DNA from: an uncultured Sphaerochaeta sp.
GTDB lineage: Bacteria > Spirochaetota > Spirochaetia > Sphaerochaetales > Sphaerochaetaceae
Assembly (NCBI RefSeq): GCF_963677315.1
Contig: NZ_OY781939.1
Span: 434,001-498,000, forward strand
Direction of reading: 5' to 3'
DNA: 64,000 nucleotides
Shown: positions 17,271 through 25,051 of the stretch, in pieces
How the letters are laid out: each line of letters begins with the position of its first letter
Position numbering within the stretch: the first letter of the stretch is position 1
Notes under the pieces: model-generated
What the model was told of the DNA's origin: nothing
The model's input: only the letters and a program-made list of their open reading frames with translations
Databases searched by the model: none
Position numbers and translations under genes: made by a program

Positions 17271-17303
17271 TAATTTAATACGATTAGGTGGTACTACTAC
17301 ACT

Positions 17304-17897
17304 ATGGCAATATCGAGAACTCCTGTTTTCAAAAGATGCAATTATTTGGGGATCGATCCCCTGGTATTGGGGTATTCCCACAAACCAAGCATCAGACGCA
17401 CAAAGACTACAAATCGACGACGCAAGCAAAGTGTGTATGCGCGTCAGCTCATAGAGAAACAAAAACTGCGTTTTATCTATGGTGTACTGGAAAAGCAATT
17501 CAGACTTATTTACGCAAGAGCAGAGAAAATTGACGGAATCACCGGAGAGAATCTACTCACCTTGCTTGAACTCAGATTTGACAACACCATATTCCGCCTG
17601 GGACTCTCAACTACCCGGAAGGAAGGCAGACAACTGATCAATCATGGTCATCTTATGCTGAACGGGAAGCGAGTAGGCATTCCTTCGGTAACACTGAAGG
17701 TCGGGGATGTCATTTCGGTCCAGGAAAAAAGCAAGCAGGCATTCAGGTTACGCAAACTCGCCCAGAACAGAAAAATTCCTGCTTGGCTGGAATTTGATGA
17801 AGAGAAATTGGAAGCTAAGGTAGTAACCTTACCGGTAAGAAGTGATATCGACTATGATGTCACAGAATCTGCGGTTGTTGAGCTTTACTCCAAGTAA
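17304..17897 (+). CDS. rpsD: 30S ribosomal protein S4
   Basis: Nucleates 16S rRNA folding in the small subunit. The 197-residue protein has the S4 core: LIEKQKLRFIYGVLEKQF, TGENLLTLLELRFDNTIFR and the S4 RNA-binding domain STTRKEGRQLINHGHLMLNG, ending in VVELYSK as in most S4 proteins. The N-terminal 45 residues differ from the usual MARY-type start, and the four zinc-binding cysteines of some S4 proteins are absent (a single Cys13). The gene stands alone with its own promoter and terminator; in many bacteria it lies in the alpha operon with rpsM, rpsK and rpoA. Weak ribosome site. Confidence 0.95.
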   Translation: MAISRTPVFKRCNYLGIDPLVLGYSHKPSIRRTKTTNRRRKQSVYARQLIEKQKLRFIYGVLEKQFRLIYARAEKIDGITGENLLTLLELRFDNTIFRLGLSTTRKEGRQLINHGHLMLNGKRVGIPSVTLKVGDVISVQEKSKQAFRLRKLAQNRKIPAWLEFDEEKLEAKVVTLPVRSDIDYDVTESAVVELYSK

Positions 17898-17907
17898 CTC
17901 ATAAAGA

Positions 17908-17942
17908 GGAGCCGGTTAGTTTGTTTTCTCCGGCTCCCTTTA
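17908..17942. terminator. Terminator between rpsD and lacI-family gene
   Basis: 8-bp GC-rich stem GGAGCCGG / CCGGCTCC with a 14-base loop, followed on the plus strand by CTTTAT and on the minus strand by TCTTTAT. It begins 11 bases after rpsD and could end transcription from both converging sides. Confidence 0.75.
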
Positions 17943-17986
17943 TATCTTACATCCATATCGTTCTCTTCACTATCGAGTGCTGATTC

Positions 17987-19039
17987 CTAATCTCTGGATT
18001 CACACTGCCCTGTGGAACTCTTGATACTAAGATTTGGCTTGAGGATGACATCCGTCCTCCCTTCCCCTCTACGTCTTGCCTGGAGTTGCTCAAATGCACT
18101 CCTACCCAACAACATAGGATCCTGATGTATGCTGCTCAGGGCGGGACGGGTCATATCACTGAGGAAGGATGCATCGTATCCAATCACGGAGACCTGCCTC
18201 GGAACTTCGATATTCTGCTCCCTCAATGCCTGTAAAACGCCAGCTGCAACAGAATCATTACAACAGATAATTGCAGTGAAATCATAGAGGGTGGAGAGAA
18301 AATGCTTGGTCATCGCATACCCGCTTTCATAGGTATACCCTGTACTGCAGAGAAGTTCCCTTTGTATCTTCACCTCGTATTCGCTCAATGCCTTCTGGTA
18401 TCCTTTCAAACGATCGAGGGATGAATAGCTTCCCAGGAGTCTCCTGTCATGGAAATTGAGAAGGTCATCCGGTCTCTCACTCCAGAAACTCGCGAAGAAG
18501 GCAATCTGACGATGTCCAGCCTTCAAGAGGTACTTTGCTGCAAGATATCCTCCAAGCTCGTTGTCATAGTAGATATGACTTGCGTAATCGCAGTAATCAT
18601 GCCTATAGATGATCACGATTGGGGTTGATATCGCAAACAATGCAGGCAGCAACGAAGAGGAAGTATCACTGAGGGGGCAGAACAAAAGACCATCAACACC
18701 AAGCTTTGCAGCCCTTCGAAGGTTCTCCTCTTCCTGCACTGCACTCCCCTCTGAAGAGAGAACCATAAGGGTCTCACCCTCCTGATTAGCCTGACGAAGA
18801 ATTCCCTCCACAACCGAAGAGAAGAAAGGGTTTTCCAAACTAGGAACCACCAGTGCAATCATGGCATGTGGCCGCTTGGGTTTCTTGGGGACATATCCCA
18901 AAGCATACATAGCCTCGCGTACCCGTTTCGCTGCAGATGGTTCCACACGGTTGGCATGGTTCACAACCCTTGACACTGTTGCAATGGAGACCCCTGCGGC
19001 CCTAGCGACATCAGTGATGGTGATCTTTTTCCTATTCAT
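17987..19039 (-). CDS. LacI-family transcriptional regulator
   Basis: A 350-residue repressor-type protein: an N-terminal LacI helix-turn-helix (ITITDVARAAGVSIATVSRVV), the hinge helix region, and a periplasmic-binding-protein-like effector domain (ALVVPSLENPFFSSVVEGI, CCNDSVAAGVLQAL, VSVIGYDASFLSDMTRP). Such regulators usually sense sugars or other small metabolites. Its ATG overlaps the aroA stop (ATGA), so it is the last gene of the tctC-tctB-tctA-aroA operon and likely controls it. A candidate operator is the palindrome TGTAAATTTACA at 23530-23541, upstream of tctC. The effector cannot be told from sequence. Confidence 0.93.
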   Translation of the reverse strand: MNRKKITITDVARAAGVSIATVSRVVNHANRVEPSAAKRVREAMYALGYVPKKPKRPHAMIALVVPSLENPFFSSVVEGILRQANQEGETLMVLSSEGSAVQEEENLRRAAKLGVDGLLFCPLSDTSSSLLPALFAISTPIVIIYRHDYCDYASHIYYDNELGGYLAAKYLLKAGHRQIAFFASFWSERPDDLLNFHDRRLLGSYSSLDRLKGYQKALSEYEVKIQRELLCSTGYTYESGYAMTKHFLSTLYDFTAIICCNDSVAAGVLQALREQNIEVPRQVSVIGYDASFLSDMTRPALSSIHQDPMLLGRSAFEQLQARRRGEGRTDVILKPNLSIKSSTGQCESRD

Positions 19040-20331
19040 GTATCCAGCTCCCTGATATCTGCCCCACAGGTACGGAAGGCGTCAAAAAAGCCGGGGAAGG
19101 AGACAGCAGCACACTCCGCATCCTCAACGACCAGACCTTCCTCTGTGGCAAGGGCAAGCGCTACCATCGCCATGGCGATTCGGTGATCGCCTGAAGATCC
19201 AACAGTTCCCCCTTTCACCTTTGTAGGGCCCTTTACCACAAGCGAGTCCTCCCCTACCTCCAGATCGCAACCCAGGGCATTGAGTTTGTTTGCCATCTCA
19301 GCTACACGATCAGTTTCTTTCTGGCGTACATGGCCAAGATTGGTGAAGGTAGTAATCCCGTGTGCTTGCGTGGCAGCAACTGCGAGTGCAGGCAAGGAGT
19401 CAGGGATATCACCAAGATCTATCGTAAGACCTCCGTGCAAGGTTGCCCCTCCCTTTACCCTGAGGGTTCCCTCCTTCTCGTCTTTTTCCACATATGCACC
19501 CATTGACTGTAAGATATCAATTACTCGTTTATCCCCTTGACTGTCCAGAAAATCGAGAGAGGTCAAAAGCAAGTCTGAATTGCTGAGTGTGGCCGCTACC
19601 AGGGGAAATGCTACTGCAGAGAAGTCCGCAGGTATGGTAAACCTTCCCGGAGTATAGTGTTGCCCACCTTTGATGTAAAACCTGGTATAGTCCTCATTCC
19701 TCTCAACTTCAACTCCATATCGTTGCATCCAGTCGAGGGTTATCTGCACATAGGGAGTCTCCAAGGGGTTGTCCACCAATATCTCGGTATCTCTTTCTGC
19801 CAATGGGCTCGAGAGCAACAGGCTTGAAACATATTGGCTGTTGCTTCCATTGAGCCTTACCTTTCCCCCTTTCAATACTCCCTTGATAACCACAGGAGGA
19901 GCTTCCTGCCCTTCTCGGGTCAGGAAAGCCGTTGCGCCAAGGGTATTCAGTGCATCTACCAAGCGCTTGATAGGACGCCTACGAATCTGCTCATCTCCGG
20001 TAATCACTGTCCAACCATCCACCAAGGCAGCAACTGAGGAGAAGAAACAGGTGGTGGTACCTGAATTTCCAGTGTTGATGCAATCTTCTGGAGCAATCAA
20101 GGAGCTTCCCCTCCCTTCAATCACCCAAGAGCCTTCCCTCTCTTCTATCCTTGCCCCGAAGGCTTTTGCAGCGGATAGGGCACTCAATCCATCACCACTA
20201 GCCAGCGGATTACCGATGATCGATCTGCCTTCAGCGAGCAAACCCAGGAGAGCAGCTCGTATGGTGTGACTCTTGGAGCCAGGAACCTGAAGACTTCCAT
20301 GCAAGGAACCGGGTTTAACGAATACACGCAT
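19036..20331 (-). CDS. aroA: 3-phosphoshikimate 1-carboxyvinyltransferase (EPSP synthase)
   Basis: Joins phosphoenolpyruvate and shikimate-3-phosphate, the sixth shikimate step. The 431 residues show the family motifs: PGSKSHTIR (substrate lysine, serine and arginine), NTGNSGTTT, GDEQIRRRPI, the catalytic aspartate in DIPDSLPAL, RQKETDR and GDHRIAMA. Two positions deviate: the S-S-Q triad reads N-S-Q (GSNSQY), and the C-terminal VSFPGFF has no lysine before SFP; both kinds of change occur in non-enterobacterial forms, so activity is still likely. It starts three bases after the tctA stop (TGATGTATG) and overlaps the lacI-family gene. Placement inside a transporter operon is unusual, so use of a related substrate cannot be excluded. 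Confidence 0.92.
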   Translation of the reverse strand: MRVFVKPGSLHGSLQVPGSKSHTIRAALLGLLAEGRSIIGNPLASGDGLSALSAAKAFGARIEEREGSWVIEGRGSSLIAPEDCINTGNSGTTTCFFSSVAALVDGWTVITGDEQIRRRPIKRLVDALNTLGATAFLTREGQEAPPVVIKGVLKGGKVRLNGSNSQYVSSLLLSSPLAERDTEILVDNPLETPYVQITLDWMQRYGVEVERNEDYTRFYIKGGQHYTPGRFTIPADFSAVAFPLVAATLSNSDLLLTSLDFLDSQGDKRVIDILQSMGAYVEKDEKEGTLRVKGGATLHGGLTIDLGDIPDSLPALAVAATQAHGITTFTNLGHVRQKETDRVAEMANKLNALGCDLEVGEDSLVVKGPTKVKGGTVGSSGDHRIAMAMVALALATEEGLVVEDAECAAVSFPGFFDAFRTCGADIRELDT

Positions 20332-20334
20332 ACA

Positions 20335-21828
20335 TCACATCCTTTTCAATCGTATAAATCGCTTCAAGGCCCTGCTGTTTGAGAGTAGTGTCAGAACAAC
20401 CAACGTAAGCAAGATCATGGTTATGGGTCTTCCTAGCAGTGCCACAAGAAATACATCCTCACTGGAGGCAAGGGATATGGCTCTGCGGAAGTTGGAATCC
20501 ATCATACCTCCGAGGACGATGGCTAGTGTCATGGGAGCAACAGAATACGAACGACGTCGCATGAAGAAACCCAATACCCCGAAGAAGAGCATCAGGTAGA
20601 CATCAAACATCCTGTTATTCGTTGCGAAGGATCCGATGATACAAAGTATAGTAACCAAGGGAAGCAGAATTCTCTTGGGAACAGCAATGATCTTGCTGAT
20701 CCTCGGAGCTACCAGGAGACCAAGGACCAAGAGGAAAACACTCCCAATAAAGCCACCAGCAAGGATTGCGTGAAACATCGGGGCACTTGTCTTGATGAAC
20801 ATTGGACCAGGTTGTAATCCATGAACATAGAAGACTGAGAGAATGATCGCAGTAACAGCATCCCCGGGTATGGCGAGGGTAAGCATGGGGATCATGGCCC
20901 CTCCAATACAAGCATTGTTGGCCGATTCACTGGCAACAATGCCCTCCACTGCCCCCTCTCCGAAAGGAACAGCGGGATTCTTAACCAATTTCTTTGCCTG
21001 ACTATAGGCAAGGAAGGCCGCAACAGGACCACCTGCGCCAGGCAACGCTCCGATGACAACCCCGATGGTTGCATACCAGAGAGAAATCGGTGTATGGCGC
21101 AGCACCTCTTTCATTTTCAGTTTCTGGTACGAGAGAGCGTTTACATCACCTCCCTCAAGACTGGTGGAGATGACCATCAACACCTCAGAAAAGCCAAAGA
21201 GCCCCACCAACGCGGGTACAATATTGATTCCTGCCTGTAAGTTCTCGATGCCAAAGGTAAGCCTCGCGGTACCCATTACCGAGTCAATGCCTACCATACT
21301 GAAGAACAGACCGAGACAGGCGCTGATAAGTCCCTTTGCAAAATGCTTCGTAGTCAAGGAACCTACGGTGGTCAAGCCGAAGGTTGCAAGGAGAAAGTAG
21401 TCCATCGGGGTGAATTTCAGCGCTACAGAGGATATCGGCTTGGCAACAACAGCCAAGGCGAGAAATCCAAAAAGCGTCCCTATGAATGAGTACATGACCG
21501 CGTAGATCAGGGCTTTGTACGCCTCACCCTTTTTTGCCATGGGAAAGCCATCAAGCGTGGTTACTACCGATGAAGGGGCTCCAGGAATATTGATAAGGAT
21601 GGCAGAGAGAGCACCACTGAATACACCTACCACATACACGCCCATGATGGTGGCAAGGGCATTGGTGGTCTGCCATGAGTAGGTGATTGATACCAGAAGT
21701 GCTGTTGCCATAGAGACCGACAACCCAGGAATGGAACCCACGAAGAGTCCAGCCAACGAGCCGGCGAAGACAAGCAATACAAACTGAAGGTTACTTGCAT
21801 AGGAAATTATTCCAAGAAACATATCCAT
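20335..21828 (-). CDS. tctA: Tripartite tricarboxylate transporter large permease (TctA)
   Basis: A 497-residue integral membrane protein with about 11-12 helices. Diagnostic TctA motifs are present: AGLFVGSIPGLSVSMATALL, GALSAILINIPGAPSSVVTTLDG, GALPGAGGPVAAFLAY and the loop ESANNACIGGAMIPMLTLAIPGDAVTA. It forms the translocation pore of a sodium- or proton-driven carboxylate importer with TctB and TctC. The ATG at 21828 (MDMFLGI) is nine bases after AGGAGG; the longer open frame upstream is rejected because it overlaps tctB. The substrate is unknown; family members carry citrate, tartrate, terephthalate or other (often aromatic) carboxylates. Confidence 0.95.
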   Translation of the reverse strand: MDMFLGIISYASNLQFVLLVFAGSLAGLFVGSIPGLSVSMATALLVSITYSWQTTNALATIMGVYVVGVFSGALSAILINIPGAPSSVVTTLDGFPMAKKGEAYKALIYAVMYSFIGTLFGFLALAVVAKPISSVALKFTPMDYFLLATFGLTTVGSLTTKHFAKGLISACLGLFFSMVGIDSVMGTARLTFGIENLQAGINIVPALVGLFGFSEVLMVISTSLEGGDVNALSYQKLKMKEVLRHTPISLWYATIGVVIGALPGAGGPVAAFLAYSQAKKLVKNPAVPFGEGAVEGIVASESANNACIGGAMIPMLTLAIPGDAVTAIILSVFYVHGLQPGPMFIKTSAPMFHAILAGGFIGSVFLLVLGLLVAPRISKIIAVPKRILLPLVTILCIIGSFATNNRMFDVYLMLFFGVLGFFMRRRSYSVAPMTLAIVLGGMMDSNFRRAISLASSEDVFLVALLGRPITMILLTLVVLTLLSNSRALKRFIRLKRM

Positions 21829-21841
21829 TAATCCAATCCTC

Positions 21842-22297
21842 CTACGGAAGCATGACGTGCAGAAGCTTTCCAAACAGGAGATACATCAAAGAAGTAAATC
21901 CTATAGAGAGCAAGCCGATCAAGAGATACCTTCGCTCTCCTAGGTAAAAGAACAATCCGAAGAGGAACAAGGTCGTTGAGACGAGAAACGTAAGATAGGG
22001 CATTACCATGACATAGACCAAGGTTGCAAGCGTTACCACAGCTGTGTCACGAACCAAGAACAATACAGGAGTAATCTCTCCCTTCTCTTTACCTGCAGAA
22101 CGAAGCAGGGAGAGGGAGAGAGGAAGCAGGAACACCGCTACAAGCAGGGGAAAGAGATAAGGGGACTGCTGCCAGACTACCTTTGCCAGGTGATGCTCCA
22201 CCAACGAATAGACAATGGTAGAGATGGATAACAAGAGAAACACGAATCCTTCGATTCGTGAATATGTTCCACTTCTTGATCGTTGCGCTTCTTCCAT
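21842..22297 (-). CDS. tctB: Tripartite tricarboxylate transporter small permease (TctB)
   Basis: 151 residues with four hydrophobic helices (GFVFLLLSISTIVYSL, YLFPLLVAVFLLPLSLSLL, VTLATLVYVMVMPYLTFLV and a C-terminal pair), as in TctB small membrane subunits. It sits between tctC and tctA, the standard gene order. AAGGAG precedes the ATG by five bases. The overall sequence is poorly conserved in this family, so the call depends on size, topology and context. Confidence 0.88.
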   Translation of the reverse strand: MEEAQRSRSGTYSRIEGFVFLLLSISTIVYSLVEHHLAKVVWQQSPYLFPLLVAVFLLPLSLSLLRSAGKEKGEITPVLFLVRDTAVVTLATLVYVMVMPYLTFLVSTTLFLFGLFFYLGERRYLLIGLLSIGFTSLMYLLFGKLLHVMLP

Positions 22298-22350
22298 GAG
22301 GACTCCTTGTGTAAGGTCTTGCAGAGAATTTCTGCAAGACCGAGTAATAT

Positions 22351-23382
22351 CTAGTACTGGGACTTCTCAATCCCGAACTTCTCAGGACTGAATTTGGCTA
22401 CCCCACTATCGTAGAGCATCCAGGAAACCAAGGACTCCCAATCCTTGTAGAACTCCTTCATAGAAGCCTCATCTGGATACTTCTCATAGAGCTTATCCAA
22501 GGAGTTCTTGGCAACAAACGCTTTCCAAGCCGGTTCCTGTACAGCTTTCTTTGCTGCATCGCGAAGGATGGTGACCACATCAGAGGGCACATCCTTATCC
22601 ACCAAGAATGAAAGCGGGGTGAACGGATTGGAGAGATAGCGCTCTGAACCAGGGAGAATTTCTCCGAGGGTAGGTACATCACTGTGGGCTTCCAGTCGGT
22701 CAAGGGCAGAGATACCCAGCAACTTCAAGTCTCCGCTCTCCAGGTATCCGGTGACTGTGGAGTAGTTGGAGTTGGTGAAATCCACTTGGTCTCCCAAAAC
22801 TGCGAGGATGCAGTCCGCTCCACCAGGGTATGCAGTAAGGGCCATTTCCATGCCGAACTTGCCATAGATCATAGCTTGCACATGCCCTGATCCACCTGGT
22901 CCGGTATAACTCATCTTGACTTTGCCGGGGCGGTTCTTGATGTCATCCACCAAGTCCTGGAGGGTCTCATATTTTGAATCTTTACCTACAACAATGACCT
23001 TCGGGTCATTGACGGCAACCATGATCGGGGTGAAATCATCATAACTCATCTCACTCAAACCCATTACTCTCTGGGTCCCCAATGATTCTGCGGTGAAGAG
23101 AACGGTATACCCATCACTCTTTGCATCAAGCACGGTGCGGGCGCCAATGGAACCGCTAGCCCCACCCTGGTTGATGACCGTAATACTCACGCCAAGGTGT
23201 TTCTCCAATTGGACAGCCAATTGCCTTCCACTAATGTCTGTGGTGCCCCCAGCTCCGTACGGAACAATCATGGTAATCGGTTTGTTTGGATACGAAGCGT
23301 CTCCTGATTCGGTGGTTCCAGCGCCCCAAAGCATGGAGATGGACAAAAGCAACAAAAGGAAAACAAGCATCTTGTGTTTCAT
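22351..23382 (-). CDS. tctC: Tripartite tricarboxylate transporter substrate-binding protein (TctC)
   Basis: 343 residues. An N-terminal signal sequence (MLVFLLLLLSISMLWGAG) is followed by the typical mature start YPNKPITMIVPYGAGGTTD. Further TctC/BugD marks are VINQGGASGSIGA and DDFTPIMVAV; the aspartate/serine-rich pocket loops bind a carboxylate. The protein captures the ligand outside the inner membrane and delivers it to TctAB. No lipobox cysteine is present, so it should be soluble periplasmic. AGGAGG precedes the ATG. It is the first gene of the tctCBA-aroA-lacI operon. Confidence 0.93.
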   Translation of the reverse strand: MKHKMLVFLLLLLSISMLWGAGTTESGDASYPNKPITMIVPYGAGGTTDISGRQLAVQLEKHLGVSITVINQGGASGSIGARTVLDAKSDGYTVLFTAESLGTQRVMGLSEMSYDDFTPIMVAVNDPKVIVVGKDSKYETLQDLVDDIKNRPGKVKMSYTGPGGSGHVQAMIYGKFGMEMALTAYPGGADCILAVLGDQVDFTNSNYSTVTGYLESGDLKLLGISALDRLEAHSDVPTLGEILPGSERYLSNPFTPLSFLVDKDVPSDVVTILRDAAKKAVQEPAWKAFVAKNSLDKLYEKYPDEASMKEFYKDWESLVSWMLYDSGVAKFSPEKFGIEKSQY

Positions 23383-23529
23383 ATGGCCTCCTACGGTACC
23401 AAGTGTAAATTATCATAGATTATGCATCAGTTTGTACATTTATGCAATATTTATACATAAATTCGAAACATCAATCAGTAGCTTATTTATATAAAGCAAC
23501 TTAATGTTTACAAACTCTTAGAATTTATC

Positions 23530-23541
23530 TGTAAATTTACA
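23530..23541. promoter_or_regulatory. Perfect palindrome upstream of tctC
   Basis: TGTAAATTTACA, a 12-bp perfect palindrome about 150 bases before tctC, in the AT-rich gap that must hold the tct promoter. It could be an operator for the LacI-family protein of this operon, although it lacks the central CG typical of many LacI-family sites. Confidence 0.35.
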
Positions 23542-23550
23542 TCTCTTTTC

Positions 23551-23585
23551 AAAAAAAATATCCTTCCCCTCCTTACATGGAGGGG
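23551..23585 (-). terminator. Rho-independent terminator overlapping the aroH stop codon
   Basis: Minus-strand stem CCCCTCC / GGAGGGG with the 6-base loop ATGTAA, followed by GAAGGATA and eight T residues. The loop holds the last codon and the TAA stop of aroH. It separates thiN-aroH from the tct operon. Confidence 0.85.
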
Positions 23586-23953
23586 TGGGCATACTCTGGG
23601 CGAAGCACCTCTGCTCCCTGCATAAACACAGGAATTGTCTGTTCCATAGGATGGTTCACGACAACCAACATCCTGATGACCTTCTCCAACATCCCATCGA
23701 TTTCAAGTTCCTGCATACAGAACAAGGGGGTTGAACCACAGTAACCTGCTTTTCTCAATCCTGTTGCAGGATTTCGACTTTTCAGATCACTGGTTTGGGT
23801 GATCAGGAGATAGGCAACTTCCTCTTGCTGCAATGAATTAAGGGCAAGCACTTCCCGGTAGAGTGTTGCAGCGGCAGTTTCTATGAGCTCAGGTACATCT
23901 TCCTGTACACAAATAGCCCCCCTGATAGCACAGATGGTTGGTGGTAATTCCAT
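23573..23953 (-). CDS. aroH: Chorismate mutase, AroH type
   Basis: Converts chorismate to prephenate on the way to phenylalanine and tyrosine. The 126 residues match the Bacillus subtilis AroH fold rather than the all-helical AroQ type: ICAIRGAICVQED at the N-terminus, ITQTSDLKSRNPATGLRKAG, then CMQELEIDGMLEKVIRMLVV, and VLRPE near the end. The arginines IRG and LRK and the glutamate in CMQE correspond to active-site positions of the trimeric enzyme. GAGGAG is five bases before the ATG. It is the last gene after thiN and a small membrane gene; its stop codon sits inside a terminator loop. Two genes later, across that terminator, lies the aroA-containing operon. Confidence 0.92.
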   Translation of the reverse strand: MELPPTICAIRGAICVQEDVPELIETAAATLYREVLALNSLQQEEVAYLLITQTSDLKSRNPATGLRKAGYCGSTPLFCMQELEIDGMLEKVIRMLVVVNHPMEQTIPVFMQGAEVLRPEYAHPSM

Positions 23954-23982
23954 AGTTACTCCTCAAGCAATATATGATAACA

Positions 23983-24324
23983 TCATCCTATCGTAATTCC
24001 TCTCGTGATCACATGTTCCAATAACCCTACAATCAAGCTTAAGGCAAAGACTGCGAGCATCCTGAGAACAGTTAGCAATACTGCAGAAGCAGGGAATATT
24101 CGATCCCCTGCCCAGACCAAGAGGGAGAAAACCAGAATCCAGAATCCAAAAAGCAAACTGGTCCAGCTTATGAGAGAGAGAAAGAAATGCAGCAGCCCGA
24201 CAAACTCCATGCTTACAGCAAAAAAACTACTTGCTATATAGACAAGAAAAAAGAAGAGATAGAGCAAGAGTGTATAGGTATGTACCCGACTGGAAAAAGC
24301 CAGCAAGCGCCGTGTCTGCAACAT
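23983..24324 (-). CDS. Small membrane protein of unknown function
   Basis: 113 residues with three or four hydrophobic helices (YTLLLYLFFFLVYIASSFFA, FLSLISWTSLLFGFWILVFS, MLAVFALSLIVGLLEH). No family is recognised. AGGTGAT lies 11 bases before the ATG. It is placed between thiN (16-base gap) and aroH (29-base gap) on the same strand, so it is probably co-transcribed; no functional link to thiamine or aromatic metabolism can be shown. Confidence 0.7.
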   Translation of the reverse strand: MLQTRRLLAFSSRVHTYTLLLYLFFFLVYIASSFFAVSMEFVGLLHFFLSLISWTSLLFGFWILVFSLLVWAGDRIFPASAVLLTVLRMLAVFALSLIVGLLEHVITRGITIG

Positions 24325-24340
24325 AGATTGATGGTATCAC

Positions 24341-24973
24341 CTAAGAGAGCTTGTCTGCAACCGGGAAACTCACGAAGAGTTTCCCCTGGCCTGAGGCAAA
24401 TACATCCAAGACCGGGGAATCTGCTCGGTTTGAGAGAGAAATAGAGGACATGGATAATACATGCTGACTGAGAGGCCATTGCAACTGCTTTGCAGTAATG
24501 ACTACTTCCTTGGTGAAGCTCGAGGGAATAAAACTAACCGTTTGTGGTGGATTGTGTATTTCAAAGCGGTGGTATTTTCCGACCAAAAAAAGGCTCTCAT
24601 AGGCTGTATACCATGCAGAGGGAGGACCATACTGGTCAAAAAGGCTGTAGGTGGTAAAGAGATGGTCCATACGAAACCCTCCACCACCAACGAGAACATA
24701 GGTGGAAAACCCGAGGGAGAAGGCTTTTCGTAACGCCAGCTCTGTGTCACTCTCATCCTTATCTGCAAGACTCTTCTCATGGTCAAGGTGTTGTATCTCA
24801 GAAAAATACCGGGTGGAATCAAAATCCCCGATACAAAGATTGACGGGCATCCCCAAGGCTTTCGCTGCCTCATACCCACTATCTGCCGCAATAACCATAT
24901 CTCCAGGTTGTAGAAGATCCATAGGAAGCCGGGAAGGAGCCCCACCACCTGTAAATATTATAGCTTTACTCAT
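24341..24973 (-). CDS. thiN: Thiamine diphosphokinase
   Basis: Transfers pyrophosphate from ATP to thiamine, giving thiamine diphosphate. The 210-residue protein has the conserved catalytic motifs of bacterial thiamine pyrophosphokinases: AADSGYEAA, CIGDFDST (aspartates for magnesium), DESDTELAL and GGGGFRMDHLF. The C-terminal part is a beta-rich thiamine-binding domain. No TPP riboswitch is visible before the gene; the upstream gap of 78 bases is AT-rich and shared with a divergent gene. It starts a three-gene unit with a membrane gene and aroH. Confidence 0.92.
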   Translation of the reverse strand: MSKAIIFTGGGAPSRLPMDLLQPGDMVIAADSGYEAAKALGMPVNLCIGDFDSTRYFSEIQHLDHEKSLADKDESDTELALRKAFSLGFSTYVLVGGGGFRMDHLFTTYSLFDQYGPPSAWYTAYESLFLVGKYHRFEIHNPPQTVSFIPSSFTKEVVITAKQLQWPLSQHVLSMSSISLSNRADSPVLDVFASGQGKLFVSFPVADKLS

Positions 24974-25051
24974 AAACGCTCACTTTATGTTGCGGATTTA
25001 TCAATATTATCATAGTATATTACCACATTCATAAATAAAAGAGGAATGAAC

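Noticed and set aside
19036..20331. aroA as an inactive relic because of the N-S-Q and missing-lysine changes
   Set aside because: All other substrate and catalytic motifs are intact, the frame is complete, and these positions vary among active enzymes.
24974..25051. TPP riboswitch before thiN
   Set aside because: The gap is 78 bases and none of the conserved CTGAGA-type core is present.
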